DNA of 64,000 nt, from contig NZ_RHHT01000002.1 in NCBI RefSeq assembly GCF_003710985.1, forward strand, positions 372,001 to 436,000, read 5' to 3'. Each line of letters begins with the position of its first letter. Within the stretch, counting starts at the first letter, position 1. Source of the DNA: Brevibacillus panacihumi (lineage in GTDB: Bacteria; Bacillota; Bacilli; Brevibacillales; Brevibacillaceae). The position numbers and the translations under genes were made by a program. Shown here one piece after another: positions 47,157-57,493 of this stretch. A model generated the notes under the pieces. That model had not been told where the DNA came from. It saw nothing but the letters and a program-made list of their open reading frames with translations, and made no database searches.

Positions 47157-47354
47157 ATGGAGCCAAAAGAAATGGTACAGATGGGACGTTTTCGCCAAAA
47201 AGTGATTCAACTCGCCATCGTTGAAAAAAAGTCAATTTACGAAACGGCGATTGCGTGTGGATGCACGGCAGAAAAGGTAAAGCGCGTGATTAAAAAGTGG
47301 AAAGCTCTTTCCCGCAATCAAGTCTTAAGCAACCCTTCTCCAAAAAAAGAATAG
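47157..47354 (+). CDS. Small basic protein with HTH-like segment, unknown
   Basis: A 65-residue protein with its own terminator. The part KSIYETAIACGCTAEKVKRV resembles a helix-turn-helix of the kind in transposase or sigma-like small regulators. The end is basic and rich in Ser and Lys. The ribosome site GGGAG lies 12 bases before the ATG, rather far. It sits alone between the floA operon and the sporulation genes yqfC-yqfD. Coding status is likely but not certain. Confidence 0.55.
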   Translation: MEPKEMVQMGRFRQKVIQLAIVEKKSIYETAIACGCTAEKVKRVIKKWKALSRNQVLSNPSPKKE

Positions 47355-47368
47355 TACGTGATGTAACG

Positions 47369-47412
47369 GCTGACCTAAGGGTAGATGTACTGCTCGAGGG
47401 TCAGCTTTTTTT
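47369..47412 (+). terminator. Intrinsic terminator after the 65-residue protein
   Basis: GCTGACC/GGTCAGC, 7 bp with a long loop, followed by seven T residues. The remaining gap up to 47577 shows nothing else that I can support. Confidence 0.75.
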
Positions 47413-47577
47413 CGGAAAACTCCTCCGCACTGCTGTATTCCGACGAATCACTTCCCGTCTCGGCGCATAAAGATGGGTAAGAATGGTTTCGCAAGCCCGA
47501 TGGAAGCCAGGGAAGGTGTGGCGAAGCAACAGAAACGGAATCGGCGTTGGAGCGCCAGTAGGAGAGGGGGCTTTTCC

Positions 47578-47853
47578 ATGAGGCGTTGGAGCCGCCGTCT
47601 GCGTCATCTGGCCGGAGGGGTTTTGGACCTGCCGCAAGATGTAGTTCTGGAAGTCCCGCGGATCACGATGATCGGCCATTTGCAGATGTACATAGAAAAT
47701 CACCGCGGAGTTCTGCACTTCAGTGAAAAAGAGCTCCGCTTATTGTTAACCAATGGGCAGTTGATTGTCTCGGGAGAACAGCTCGTCATTCGCGCGATCC
47801 TGCCAGAGGAAGTATTGCTGGAGGGCAGAATCGGCGGAGTGAAGTTCGTGTAA
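47578..47853 (+). CDS. yqfC: Sporulation protein YqfC
   Basis: YabP/YqfC family protein of 91 residues. It reads LDLPQDVVLEVPRITMIG and ENHRGVLHFSEKELRLLL, the family core. YqfC and YqfD are mother-cell proteins under SigE in Bacillus; the role is unclear but mutants are defective in sporulation. ATG 47578 has GGAGAGGGGG at 7 bases. The open frame extends upstream to 47473 but without a ribosome site. yqfD follows after 27 bases. Confidence 0.9.
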   Translation: MRRWSRRLRHLAGGVLDLPQDVVLEVPRITMIGHLQMYIENHRGVLHFSEKELRLLLTNGQLIVSGEQLVIRAILPEEVLLEGRIGGVKFV

Positions 47854-47880
47854 ATTCACAAAAAGGTGGGAAGATCTCTT

Positions 47881-49095
47881 ATGCGTTATGGGCTGAAGGA
47901 ATGGGCAGAAGGATACGTCACCATCACCGTCCGAGGAAAGCGTTTTGAACGCTTCCTCAACATGGTGGTGCGGGAAGGGCTGCGGGTCTGGAATATCCGG
48001 CGGGTGGGAGCGGAGACATGCCGTTGCGATATCCTGATCGCAGATTATTTTCGTCTTCGTCCATTCTTGCGGGAGACAGGCTGTCGAAGCCATGTGGAGC
48101 AGCGGGAGGGCTTGCCATTTTGGATGGTTCGACTGCGCCGTCGATCGGGCTTAGGGATAGGGGCTGTTTTATTTTTTGTCGGATTGTACATGCTCTCCTC
48201 GTTTGTGTGGACAGTAGAGGTGACCGGGACCAAGCAGATGAGTCCCCAAAAAGTACTGCAGGCCGCTGAGCAAATCGGGATTAAAGAAGGGGCCTGGAAG
48301 GTCAAACTAAAAGAACCCCTATTGCTGCGGAAGGAATTAATGACTCTATTGCCGGAAGCAAGTTGGATCGGGGTTACGATACAAGGCACAAAGGTAACGC
48401 TGAACGTAGTGGAAAAAGACGATCCCGTCAAGCCGATCGTCTTGGGACCGCGCCATCTTGTCGCAAAAAAACGCGCAGTGATCCATACGATACTCCCCGA
48501 AGCCGGGCGCAGCCAGGTGAAGGTGAATCAATTCGTGGAGAAGGGACAAGTGCTCGTCTCCGGCATCATTGGCAGCGAGGAGCGCCAACGGGCAGTCGCC
48601 GCACGCGGCACAGTTAAGGGAGAGGTCTGGTATACCAGCGATGCTTCCGTTCCGCTCAAGCAAACCCAATACCGTCTGACCGGAGAAAAGCTGGGGCAGC
48701 AGTACCTCATTGTGGGGCCGTATGCTGTGCAAGTCTGGCCCTGGAACAAGCAAAGCTTCGCCCTGTACGAGAGCAAGGAGGCGCGGTTTATGCCGAGCTA
48801 TGCGGGATACACCTCGCCGGTCGGCTGGAAGCAGGTGGAGCAGTCGGAGGTTGTGGAAAGCCAGGTGGAACTGAGCACGGAGGAGGCCGTCGCGTATGCC
48901 AAACGCTTTGCCCGCGAGGATATTTTGCGCAAGGCGGGAAAGGATGCCGTCATCCGGGAGGAAAAAGTTTTGCACGCCACCACAGAGAATGGTAAAGTTT
49001 ACGTAAGCATTCATTTTTCAGTCATCGAAGACATCGCTGTTGAACAGCCGATTGTGGGAATTCCCCAATCTCCTGAGCCCGACAGCACCCCATGA
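47881..49095 (+). CDS. yqfD: Sporulation protein YqfD
   Basis: Membrane protein of 404 residues needed for efficient sporulation in Bacillus. It has a short N-terminal domain (EWAEGYVTITVRGKRFERFL), one membrane helix (GLGIGAVLFFVGLYMLSSF, about 90-108), and a large outside domain containing VTGTKQMSPQKVL and VKVNQFVEKGQVLVSG. ATG 47881 is used, with AAAAGGTGGG 10 bases upstream; GTG 47866 overlaps that site. Confidence 0.92.
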   Translation: MRYGLKEWAEGYVTITVRGKRFERFLNMVVREGLRVWNIRRVGAETCRCDILIADYFRLRPFLRETGCRSHVEQREGLPFWMVRLRRRSGLGIGAVLFFVGLYMLSSFVWTVEVTGTKQMSPQKVLQAAEQIGIKEGAWKVKLKEPLLLRKELMTLLPEASWIGVTIQGTKVTLNVVEKDDPVKPIVLGPRHLVAKKRAVIHTILPEAGRSQVKVNQFVEKGQVLVSGIIGSEERQRAVAARGTVKGEVWYTSDASVPLKQTQYRLTGEKLGQQYLIVGPYAVQVWPWNKQSFALYESKEARFMPSYAGYTSPVGWKQVEQSEVVESQVELSTEEAVAYAKRFAREDILRKAGKDAVIREEKVLHATTENGKVYVSIHFSVIEDIAVEQPIVGIPQSPEPDSTP

Positions 49096-49122
49096 TAACC
49101 GTTCCGAGGAGATGGAAGCCTG

Positions 49123-50097
49123 TTGCACGTACAAGAAGAGGTAAAAATCCCATTTTCAGACGCATCAGAGGCCTTGCTGCTGTTTGGACCGCATGACGCG
49201 TATCTCAAATTGATCGAGGCAAAAAGCAACGCCAAGATCGTGACCAGAGAAGGAGAACTGGCGATTAGCGGTGATAAGGCAGAAGTGGATAAGCTGGCAG
49301 AACTGATTGACATCCTGCTGCAATTGATTCGCCGCGGCATTGCCCTATCCGAGAGAGATATTTCCTATGCGATGATGTTGATCGAACGCGGAGAAGGAGC
49401 GGATTTGCTGGACGTGTATGACGAAGAAGTCGCACGTACCCAACGAGGCAAGCCGATCCGGGCCAAAACTTTGGGGCAGCGGCATTATCTGTCTGCCATC
49501 AAACGACATGATATTGCCTTTGGGATTGGACCTGCGGGTACAGGGAAGACCTATTTGGCTGTCGTCATGGCAGTCAGTGCCTTAAAAATGGGACGAGTCA
49601 AGCGCATCGTACTGACACGCCCTGCAGTGGAAGCCGGAGAGAGTCTCGGCTTTTTGCCAGGTGATCTGCAGGAAAAGGTCGATCCATACCTGCGGCCGCT
49701 CTACGATGCACTGTATGATATGCTCGGGACCGAACAGGTAGCCAAGATGATGGAAAGAGGCTTGATCGAAGTGGCACCGCTCGCATACATGCGCGGACGG
49801 ACTTTGGAAGACTCCTTTGTCATTTTGGACGAAGCACAAAATACCACGCCCGAACAGATGAAAATGTTCCTGACCCGCCTTGGCTTCGGCTCCAAGATGG
49901 TGATTACCGGCGACGTGACCCAGGTCGACCTGCCAAAAGGCAAGAAATCGGGTCTGCGCGAGGCAGAGCGCATTTTAAGTCCGATCTCTGATGTTGCGTT
50001 CATTCGCTTCCAAGAAGGAGACGTCGTCCGTCACAGACTGGTGCAAAAAATCATTGAAGCCTACGCCAAGGAAGAGGCAGATCAGAATAGCCGTTAA
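49123..50097 (+). CDS. phoH: PhoH family ATPase
   Basis: Predicted RNA-related P-loop ATPase of 324 residues with a KH-like N-terminal part. Walker A is GPAGTGKTYLA, followed by VLTRPAVEAGESLGFLPGDL, the Walker B-like VILDEAQNTTPEQMKMFLTRLG, and GDVTQVDLP. The TTG start follows GAGGAG by 11 bases. The gene sits next to ybeY as in most bacteria, which suggests a shared role in rRNA processing. Confidence 0.94.
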   Translation: MHVQEEVKIPFSDASEALLLFGPHDAYLKLIEAKSNAKIVTREGELAISGDKAEVDKLAELIDILLQLIRRGIALSERDISYAMMLIERGEGADLLDVYDEEVARTQRGKPIRAKTLGQRHYLSAIKRHDIAFGIGPAGTGKTYLAVVMAVSALKMGRVKRIVLTRPAVEAGESLGFLPGDLQEKVDPYLRPLYDALYDMLGTEQVAKMMERGLIEVAPLAYMRGRTLEDSFVILDEAQNTTPEQMKMFLTRLGFGSKMVITGDVTQVDLPKGKKSGLREAERILSPISDVAFIRFQEGDVVRHRLVQKIIEAYAKEEADQNSR

Positions 50098-50125
50098 AAT
50101 GCTGGAAGCTAAAGGAGATCACATC

Positions 50126-50605
50126 GTGCTAGCGGTAGAGATTTTGCATGAAGAAGTAGAGCCTATTGCAGAAAGTCTGCAAGACCTGATTATCCGCTGC
50201 CTGCAAAAAGCCGCAGCCAAGGAAGAGGTCAGCGGCGAGGTAGTTGTAACACTGGTCAACAACGAGCGCATTCACGAGCTGAACCGCGATTACCGCGGAG
50301 TGGACCGTCCCACAGATGTCCTTTCCTTTGCCATGAATGAAGAAGGCGAAGGAGAGATGGAGATTTTCATCGACGAAAGTGAAATCGATGAGTATCCCAA
50401 TATGTTAGGAGACATCATCATCTCCTTGCCGAAAACACGCGAGCAGGCCGAAGAATACGGTCACTCCTTTGAACGGGAGCTTGGTTTTCTCGCTGTTCAT
50501 GGATTTTTGCACCTGCTTGGCTACGACCATGGCACGGAGGCAGAGGAGAAGGAGATGTTTTCCCGTCAAGAAGAGGTTCTGCAGGAAATCGGCTTGACGA
50601 GGTAG
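50126..50605 (+). CDS. ybeY: rRNA maturation endoribonuclease YbeY
   Basis: Metal-dependent RNase acting in 16S rRNA 3'-end maturation and ribosome quality control. The 159 residues contain RPTDVLSFAMNE, LGDIIIS and the zinc motif HGFLHLLGYDHGT (HxxxHxxxxxH). I chose GTG 50126 with AAAGGAG at 8 bases; the frame stays open upstream into phoH, but the added residues are not homologous to the family. Confidence 0.95.
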   Translation: MLAVEILHEEVEPIAESLQDLIIRCLQKAAAKEEVSGEVVVTLVNNERIHELNRDYRGVDRPTDVLSFAMNEEGEGEMEIFIDESEIDEYPNMLGDIIISLPKTREQAEEYGHSFERELGFLAVHGFLHLLGYDHGTEAEEKEMFSRQEEVLQEIGLTR

Positions 50606-50614
50606 GAGATCGCT

Positions 50615-50986
50615 TTGAAGGAATGGAGACGTTTGGGGCGCAGCTTTGCCTGCGCGATGGAAGGAATCGTCCATACCGTCAAGACACAGCGAAATATGCA
50701 AATCCATCTGGTCGCCGCCGTCCTTGCATTGGCGGCTGCCTGGTGGCTGGAGATTGATCGTACCGAAGTGATCTGGGTCCTGATCGCCATCACACTGGTG
50801 CTGGTATTGGAACTGGTCAATACCGCAATCGAATCAGTCGTGGATCTCGTCACCTCCGATTGGCATGCCAAGGCAAAAGTCGCCAAGGATGCTGCGGCGG
50901 GGGCAGTGCTGGTCGGAGCGATTTTGTCCGTTGCGATCGGGATGGCGGTGTTCGGCCCTCCTTTGTACGAGAAATTTCTGGGATAA
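50615..50986 (+). CDS. dgkA: Diacylglycerol/undecaprenol kinase
   Basis: Small membrane kinase of 123 residues with three helices, of the Gram-positive undecaprenol kinase type. The catalytic and metal-binding region reads ELVNTAIESVVDLVTSDWHA, and AKDAAAGAVLVGAI follows. A TTG start 9 bases after ybeY lies behind GGTAGGAG. Order ybeY-dgkA-cdd-era is the Bacillus order. Confidence 0.94.
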   Translation: MKEWRRLGRSFACAMEGIVHTVKTQRNMQIHLVAAVLALAAAWWLEIDRTEVIWVLIAITLVLVLELVNTAIESVVDLVTSDWHAKAKVAKDAAAGAVLVGAILSVAIGMAVFGPPLYEKFLG

Positions 50987-52403
<1,417 letters not shown>

Positions 52404-52498
52404 AGGTCAGGTGAAATTTTTCCAAGGGATAGAAATACGGGCATAGGTGATTCTAAGAAAGAAGTGGATCCAGCCGAAACAGGAAAGGATGATGCTCC

Positions 52499-52654
52499 AT
52501 GCTTCGTGACTTTTCTTGGAGAGTTTTCGCTTCAACCGGTGACATCCAGGCATACCTTCTTTACTGTGATCACCATCAAACCGCCGTGCCGGATGAGGAG
52601 GACGCGTTTGATCTCGCCCATGACGAATTGGGTGACTCGCAGGCATGCTTGTAA
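52499..52654 (+). CDS. yqzL: YqzL family small protein
   Basis: A 51-residue protein starting [20 protein letters not shown]. The DFxWxxFxxTGxIxxYLL pattern is that of the YqzL family, whose gene lies between era and recO in Bacillus, as here. This one has a longer acidic tail ([19 protein letters not shown]). ATG 52499 is behind AAAGGA (52484-52489). Its last ten bases overlap the recO start. The function is unknown. Confidence 0.82.
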   Translation: MLRDFSWRVFASTGDIQAYLLYCDHHQTAVPDEEDAFDLAHDELGDSQACL

Positions 52655-53409
52655 AGTGGGAAGGGATTGTGATCCGTAGCGTAGACTACGGAGAGTCCAG
52701 CAAGGTAGTAACGTTGTTTACCCGGGAGCACGGCAAGCTGGCCATCATGGTGCGCGGGGCCAAAAAGGCTAAGAGCCGTCTGGCCGCCGTCTCCCAGCTA
52801 TTCACGCACGGATATTATCTGTGCAAGGCAGGGCCCGGTACGGGCATGCCTGATCTTTCCCAAGGGGATATCGTGAACTCGTTTCGCGAGTTGCGCCAAA
52901 GCCTGAATGAGACGGCTTATGCCGCATACATAGCGGAACTATTGGACCGGTTGACGCACGAACGTGAAGCAAATCCCTTTTTATTCCAGTTTTTGCTTCA
53001 TACCTTTCGTTATCTGGACGAGGGGCGGGATGCAGAGATTCTCTGCCGGATTTTCGAGACGAAAATGCTGCAGGTAGCAGGGATATCTCCGCAGCTTTCC
53101 TGCTGCACGAACTGTGGCGAACAAAGAGAGCCTTACGCGATCAGCATTACGCAGGGAGGACTGCTGTGTCCGGTGTGCCTCCCTTCCGACCCCTATGCGG
53201 TTGCTGTGACACCCTCTACCTGGAAGCTTTTGCGGCTGTTCCAGGTATTTGATTTGGAGCGGCTTGGCGAGATTGAAGTAAAGCCCGCGACGCGCAGTCA
53301 ACTCAAGCACGTTCTGCGAGGCTTCATGGACGAACATCTCGACCTTCGCTTGAAAAGCCGCTCGTTTTTGGAACAGCTGGAACGCATGCAGATGCCGCGA
53401 CAGGACTGA
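52645..53409 (+). CDS. recO: DNA repair protein RecO
   Basis: Recombination mediator that helps load RecA with RecF and RecR. The 254 residues have the N-terminal OB fold ([40 protein letters not shown]) and a C-terminal zinc motif (CTNCG and CPVC). The ATG lies inside yqzL, so translation is probably coupled. Confidence 0.94.
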   Translation: MLVKWEGIVIRSVDYGESSKVVTLFTREHGKLAIMVRGAKKAKSRLAAVSQLFTHGYYLCKAGPGTGMPDLSQGDIVNSFRELRQSLNETAYAAYIAELLDRLTHEREANPFLFQFLLHTFRYLDEGRDAEILCRIFETKMLQVAGISPQLSCCTNCGEQREPYAISITQGGLLCPVCLPSDPYAVAVTPSTWKLLRLFQVFDLERLGEIEVKPATRSQLKHVLRGFMDEHLDLRLKSRSFLEQLERMQMPRQD

Positions 53410-53438
53410 TTGACATCTTTTTTTCTTTCCGTTATCAT
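53410..53438 (+). promoter_or_regulatory. SigA promoter of glyQS
   Basis: TTGACA (53410-53415), exactly 17 bases, TATCAT (53433-53438); it starts at the recO stop. The T-box leader begins directly downstream. Confidence 0.75.
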
Positions 53439-53449
53439 ATATATCTAAT

Positions 53450-53674
53450 TGGATATTTGATATTGCCATGAAGGAAAAGAGTAGTCGGCCGCTGGTCGTT
53501 GTAGCGAATCGGGGAGAGTGGAAGCCCGGTCGCCATGCTGATGAAGGGCGTTCCGGAGCAATGGATACGAAAGTGGGCGGAGCTTTCAGCTTCGTCAAGT
53601 AGGGTGGAACCGCGAGAATCCTCTCGTCCCTACACGGTCTAGTACAGACGGTGTAGGAGACGGGAGGTTTTTTT
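53450..53674 (+). ncRNA. T-box leader (glycine type) with terminator
   Basis: The gap before glyQ holds a tRNA-sensing T-box riboswitch. Stem I contains GAGTAG and GGAGAGTGG-type motifs; a GGC that may be the glycine specifier is at 53547-53549. The T-box core AGGGTGGAACCGCG is at 53601-53614. The terminator stem (about 53620-53668) is followed by seven T. Uncharged glycyl-tRNA should favour the antiterminator and expression of glyQS. Confidence 0.93.
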
Positions 53675-53694
53675 ACTTTGAGGAGGACGAAAGC

Positions 53695-54615
53695 ATGAAG
53701 ATGACGTTTCAAGACATCATTTTGACGCTGCAAAATTTTTGGGCCAAGCAAAACTGTTTGATCGTGCAGCCGTACGACGTAGAAAAGGGAGCGGGGACCT
53801 TGAACCCGATGACGTTTCTGCGTTCGATCGGCCCAGAGCCGTGGAATGTGGCCTATGTAGAGCCTTCCCGTCGACCGGCGGACGGCCGTTACGGGGAAAA
53901 CCCCAACCGCCTGTACCAGCATCACCAATTCCAGGTAATCATGAAGCCTTCGCCTGACAATATCCAGGAGCTGTATCTGGACAGCTTGCGCGAGCTGGGC
54001 ATCGACCCGCTCGAGCATGACATCCGCTTCGTAGAGGACAACTGGGAGCATCCGGGACTCGGTGCTTGGGGACTCGGCTGGGAGGTTTGGCTGGATGGCA
54101 TGGAGATCACCCAGTTTACCTACTTCCAGCAGGTCGGTGGGCTGGAGTGCAAGCCTGTGGCGGTCGAGCTGACCTATGGACTGGAGCGGCTGGCTTCCTA
54201 CATTCAGGAGAAAGAAAATGTATTCGAGCTGGAGTGGGTGAACGGCTATACCTATGGCGATGTTTTCCTCCAGCCGGAGTACGAGCATTCCAAGTACACC
54301 TTCGAGCTGTCCGACGTGGACATGCTGTTCAATCTGTACAACACCTATGAGGCGGAAGCGAAGCGCCTGATGAAAGAGCGTCTCGTTTACCCCGCTTACG
54401 ATTATGTGCTGAAATGCTCCCATACCTTCAACCTGCTGGATGCTCGCGGAGCGATCAGCGTGACGGAGCGCACCGGCTATATCGCCCGTGTCCGCAATCT
54501 GTCCCGCGAAATAGCGCAAACCTATTATGCAGAGCGTGAGCGGCTTGGGTTCCCGCTTTTGGAAAAAGGAAAAGCAAGCCAGGCTGTGGCGAAAGGAGAG
54601 GGTACGCATGAGTAA
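53695..54615 (+). CDS. glyQ: Glycyl-tRNA synthetase alpha subunit
   Basis: Class II synthetase catalytic subunit of the alpha2beta2 type. The 306 residues include [58 protein letters not shown] and [11 protein letters not shown] 53695 follows AGGAGG by 8 bases. It overlaps glyS by 8 bases. Confidence 0.97.
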   Translation: MKMTFQDIILTLQNFWAKQNCLIVQPYDVEKGAGTLNPMTFLRSIGPEPWNVAYVEPSRRPADGRYGENPNRLYQHHQFQVIMKPSPDNIQELYLDSLRELGIDPLEHDIRFVEDNWEHPGLGAWGLGWEVWLDGMEITQFTYFQQVGGLECKPVAVELTYGLERLASYIQEKENVFELEWVNGYTYGDVFLQPEYEHSKYTFELSDVDMLFNLYNTYEAEAKRLMKERLVYPAYDYVLKCSHTFNLLDARGAISVTERTGYIARVRNLSREIAQTYYAERERLGFPLLEKGKASQAVAKGEGTHE

Positions 54616-56677
54616 GCGTGATTTGCTGTTGGAGATTGGTTTGGAAGAGATGCCTGCCCGGTTCGTCGCCGGGGCAGCCGAGCAGTTCAAGGAGAAAGTA
54701 GAGAAATGGCTGGCGCAGGAGCGGCTGCCTTATGAGCAGATTACTTCCTACGAGACGCCTCGCCGTTTTGCTGTACTGGTCAGCGGACTCGCAGAAAAGC
54801 AGCCGGACCGCAATGAGGAGGCGAAAGGGCCGGCGCGCAAAATCGCCCAGGACGAAGCAGGCAACTGGTCCAAGGCTGCACAAGGCTTCGCGCGCAGCAA
54901 CGGAGTTGCAGTAGAAGAGCTTTACTATAAAGAGGTAAACGGCGTCGAATACGTCCATGCACGCAAATCAGAGGCAGGGAAAGCAACACAGGAGCTTTTG
55001 CCACAACTGAGCGACACTATCGCCGGAATGACCTTCCCGAAAAACATGCGCTGGGGGGCAAATGACCTGAAGTACCTCCGTCCGATTCGCTGGATGGTGG
55101 CCTTGTTTGGGGAAGAGCTGATCGATCTGGAGATCGCGGGTGTGTACAGCGGCCGCGTCACACGGGGACATCGATTTTTGGGTAAAGAAGTGGAGCTTGC
55201 CCATCCAGGCGAATATGTGAGCAAGCTGGCTCAGCAGTACGTCGTCGTCAATCCTGATGAGCGCCGCGCCACCATTGTTGAGCAGATTCGCCGCATGGAA
55301 GAGGAGCAGGGCTGGAAGATTCCGATGGACGAAGGACTCCTGGATGAGGTTGTGCATCTCGTCGAGTACCCGACTGCCTTGTACGGGACTTTCGAAGAAG
55401 AATTCCTGTCGATTCCGCGTGAAGTTCTGGTTACCTCCATGCGCGAGCACCAACGCTACTTTCCTGTGGAAGACTCGAGCGGGCAACTACTCAATCATTT
55501 TGTGACCGTTCGCAACGGTGACAGCCGTGCGCTGGAAAATGTGGCAAAAGGGAATGAGAAAGTGCTTCGCGCCCGTCTCTCCGATGCCCGCTTCTTCTAT
55601 GAAGAAGACCAGAAGCTGACGATTGAAAGCTGCCTGAAACGGCTGGAGTCCATCGTCTTCCATGAAGAGCTGGGAACCATCGGGGACAAGGTGCGCCGCG
55701 TCCGCAAGACTGCCTCACAGATCGGGGCGAAGCTGCAGATCAGCCCGGCGGAAGCACAGCAGGTCGACCGGATCGCCGAGATCGCGAAGTTTGACCTCGT
55801 GACCAACATGGTCGGAGAATTTCCTGAGCTGCAAGGGATCATGGGAGAGGATTATGCCCGCAAAGCCAATGAGAGTGAAGTTGTGGCACGGGGTGTATTC
55901 GAGCATTATCTGCCGCGTTTTGCCGGCGACCAGAGTCCTAAGTCTGCGCAAGGCGCCATCGTAAGCATTTCCGACAAGCTCGACACCATCGTGGGCTGCT
56001 TCGCAATCGGAATCGTGCCGACAGGCTCTCAGGACCCGTACGGACTGCGCCGCATGGCAGCAGGCATTGTCTCTATCCTGATCGAGCGCGATTGGGCTTT
56101 GTCCCTCGATCAGCTCTGGGATGCTGCTCTGGCGACCTATGCCGAGCAGGGAGTCAACAAGCGCACAGCAGATGAAGTGAAAAAAGATCTGGTCGACTTC
56201 TTCGCCTTGCGCCTGAAGAACGTCTTGCAGGAAAACGAGGTTCGCTATGACGTGGTGGATGCCGTTCTTTCCGCCGATCTGACGCTGGTTCCTGTCGTGC
56301 TGGCAAAAGCGAAGGCTTTGATGGCCGCTGTCGCTGCGGAGGATTTCAAGCTGATCGTCGAACAATTCAATCGCGTCAACAATCTGGCGCAAAAAGCGAC
56401 TGCCGACGAAGTGAAGGAAGATCTGTTTGCCGAGCAGGTAGAACGCGATTTGTTCCAGGCGTACCGCGCTGTTCTGCAGGAAACGGAAGGCCTGGATGAT
56501 CAGGAGAAAGTGCTGGTGGCTCTGGGCACACTGCGCGAGCCGATCAAGAATTTCTTTGACCAAGTGATGGTAATGGCGGAGGATCAGGCTGTTCGCGCCA
56601 ACCGCTTGGGCTTGCTGCTTCGCCTCTCCAGACTGATCTTTGGCTACGCGGATTTTGCCAAACTTGTTTTTGCTTAA
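54608..56677 (+). CDS. glyS: Glycyl-tRNA synthetase beta subunit
   Basis: tRNA-binding subunit, 689 residues. It begins [17 protein letters not shown], followed by a B3/B4-like region, an HD-like domain ([47 protein letters not shown]) and the C-terminal anticodon-binding domain. ATG 54608 lies behind AAAGGAGAGGG in the end of glyQ. A long composite hairpin follows as terminator. Confidence 0.96.
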   Translation: MSKRDLLLEIGLEEMPARFVAGAAEQFKEKVEKWLAQERLPYEQITSYETPRRFAVLVSGLAEKQPDRNEEAKGPARKIAQDEAGNWSKAAQGFARSNGVAVEELYYKEVNGVEYVHARKSEAGKATQELLPQLSDTIAGMTFPKNMRWGANDLKYLRPIRWMVALFGEELIDLEIAGVYSGRVTRGHRFLGKEVELAHPGEYVSKLAQQYVVVNPDERRATIVEQIRRMEEEQGWKIPMDEGLLDEVVHLVEYPTALYGTFEEEFLSIPREVLVTSMREHQRYFPVEDSSGQLLNHFVTVRNGDSRALENVAKGNEKVLRARLSDARFFYEEDQKLTIESCLKRLESIVFHEELGTIGDKVRRVRKTASQIGAKLQISPAEAQQVDRIAEIAKFDLVTNMVGEFPELQGIMGEDYARKANESEVVARGVFEHYLPRFAGDQSPKSAQGAIVSISDKLDTIVGCFAIGIVPTGSQDPYGLRRMAAGIVSILIERDWALSLDQLWDAALATYAEQGVNKRTADEVKKDLVDFFALRLKNVLQENEVRYDVVDAVLSADLTLVPVVLAKAKALMAAVAAEDFKLIVEQFNRVNNLAQKATADEVKEDLFAEQVERDLFQAYRAVLQETEGLDDQEKVLVALGTLREPIKNFFDQVMVMAEDQAVRANRLGLLLRLSRLIFGYADFAKLVFA

Positions 56678-56681
56678 TAAC

Positions 56682-56728
56682 AAAGGATCTCAAATTCCAC
56701 GGTCAAGTGGAAGGCGAGGTCCTTTTTG
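56682..56728 (+). terminator. Two-part terminator after glyS
   Basis: AAAGGATCTC/GAGGTCCTTT encloses a second perfect stem TTCCAC/GTGGAA (loop GGTCAA); TTTTT follows within the outer arm. Confidence 0.75.
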
Positions 56729-56843
56729 CAGGCATCTAAAAAAGTATGTCGAAATCAAGTTTTCTAACAGCGAAAGAAGGAAAACCTGCACGAATAGAGT
56801 AATACTAGGAGAAGGTAACAGGACAGAACCGGGGTGATTAACC

Positions 56844-57482
56844 ATCGAGCTTACCAAGCGACAAGAGCATATCTTACAGATCGTAAAGGATGACGGACCG
56901 ATCACCGGAGAGCAAATTGCGGATCGGCTCAACCTGACCCGAGCCACCCTGCGTCCTGATCTTTCTATCCTGACGATGTCCGGGTATTTGGAAGCCAGGC
57001 CGCGGGTCGGGTATTTTTATGCCGGCAGACCTGCAAGCTCGATCATTAGTGAACGGCTTCACAAGCTTTACGTCAAGGACTATAAAGCGGTGCCGATCGT
57101 GGTTTCCGAATCGGCTTCCGCTTATGATGCCATCGTCACTCTTTTTCTCGAGGATGTTGGCACATTGTTTGTAGTCAACCAGAAGGGGTATCTCGCGGGA
57201 GTAGTCTCGCGCAAGGATTTGCTTCGAGCCTCGCTCGGAAACAAGACGCTGGAGGATGTGCCAGTCAGCATCATCATGTCGCGAATGCCTAATATCATTA
57301 CCTGTGGACCGGAGGAAACATTGTTCGCTGCTGCCAAGAAGCTGATCGATTTTCAGATTGACTCCTTGCCGGTCGTCAATCCCAGCGCGGAGGACCCGCG
57401 AATGATGGAATTGACGGGACGGGTGACGAAAACCACGATAGCCAAAGCATTCGTGGAATTGGGCAGCGAACCGAAAGTGTAG
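56844..57482 (+). CDS. ccpN: Transcriptional repressor CcpN, no canonical start codon
   Basis: CcpN represses gluconeogenic genes (gapB, pckA) under glycolytic conditions in Bacillus. The 212 residues comprise an HTH domain (KRQEHILQIVKDDGPITGEQ, ADRLNLTRATLRPDLSI) and two CBS domains (YKAVPIVVSESASAYDAIVT; VSIIMSRMPNIITCG). The frame has a TGA at 56835, and the first ATG after it is at 56976, already past the HTH. Between them homology begins with ATC GAG CTT. Either ATC 56844 is the initiator, with GGGGTGA 6 bases upstream, or a one-base change near 56835-56838 hides a GTG start. ppsR follows as in Bacillus yqzB-yqfL. Confidence 0.82.
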   Translation: MELTKRQEHILQIVKDDGPITGEQIADRLNLTRATLRPDLSILTMSGYLEARPRVGYFYAGRPASSIISERLHKLYVKDYKAVPIVVSESASAYDAIVTLFLEDVGTLFVVNQKGYLAGVVSRKDLLRASLGNKTLEDVPVSIIMSRMPNIITCGPEETLFAAAKKLIDFQIDSLPVVNPSAEDPRMMELTGRVTKTTIAKAFVELGSEPKV

Positions 57483-57493
57483 GAGGAGAAGCG

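Noticed and set aside
52981-54690. A 569-codon minus-strand frame across recO, the T-box and glyQ
   Set aside because: It crosses two real genes and a riboswitch on the other strand and shows no domain.
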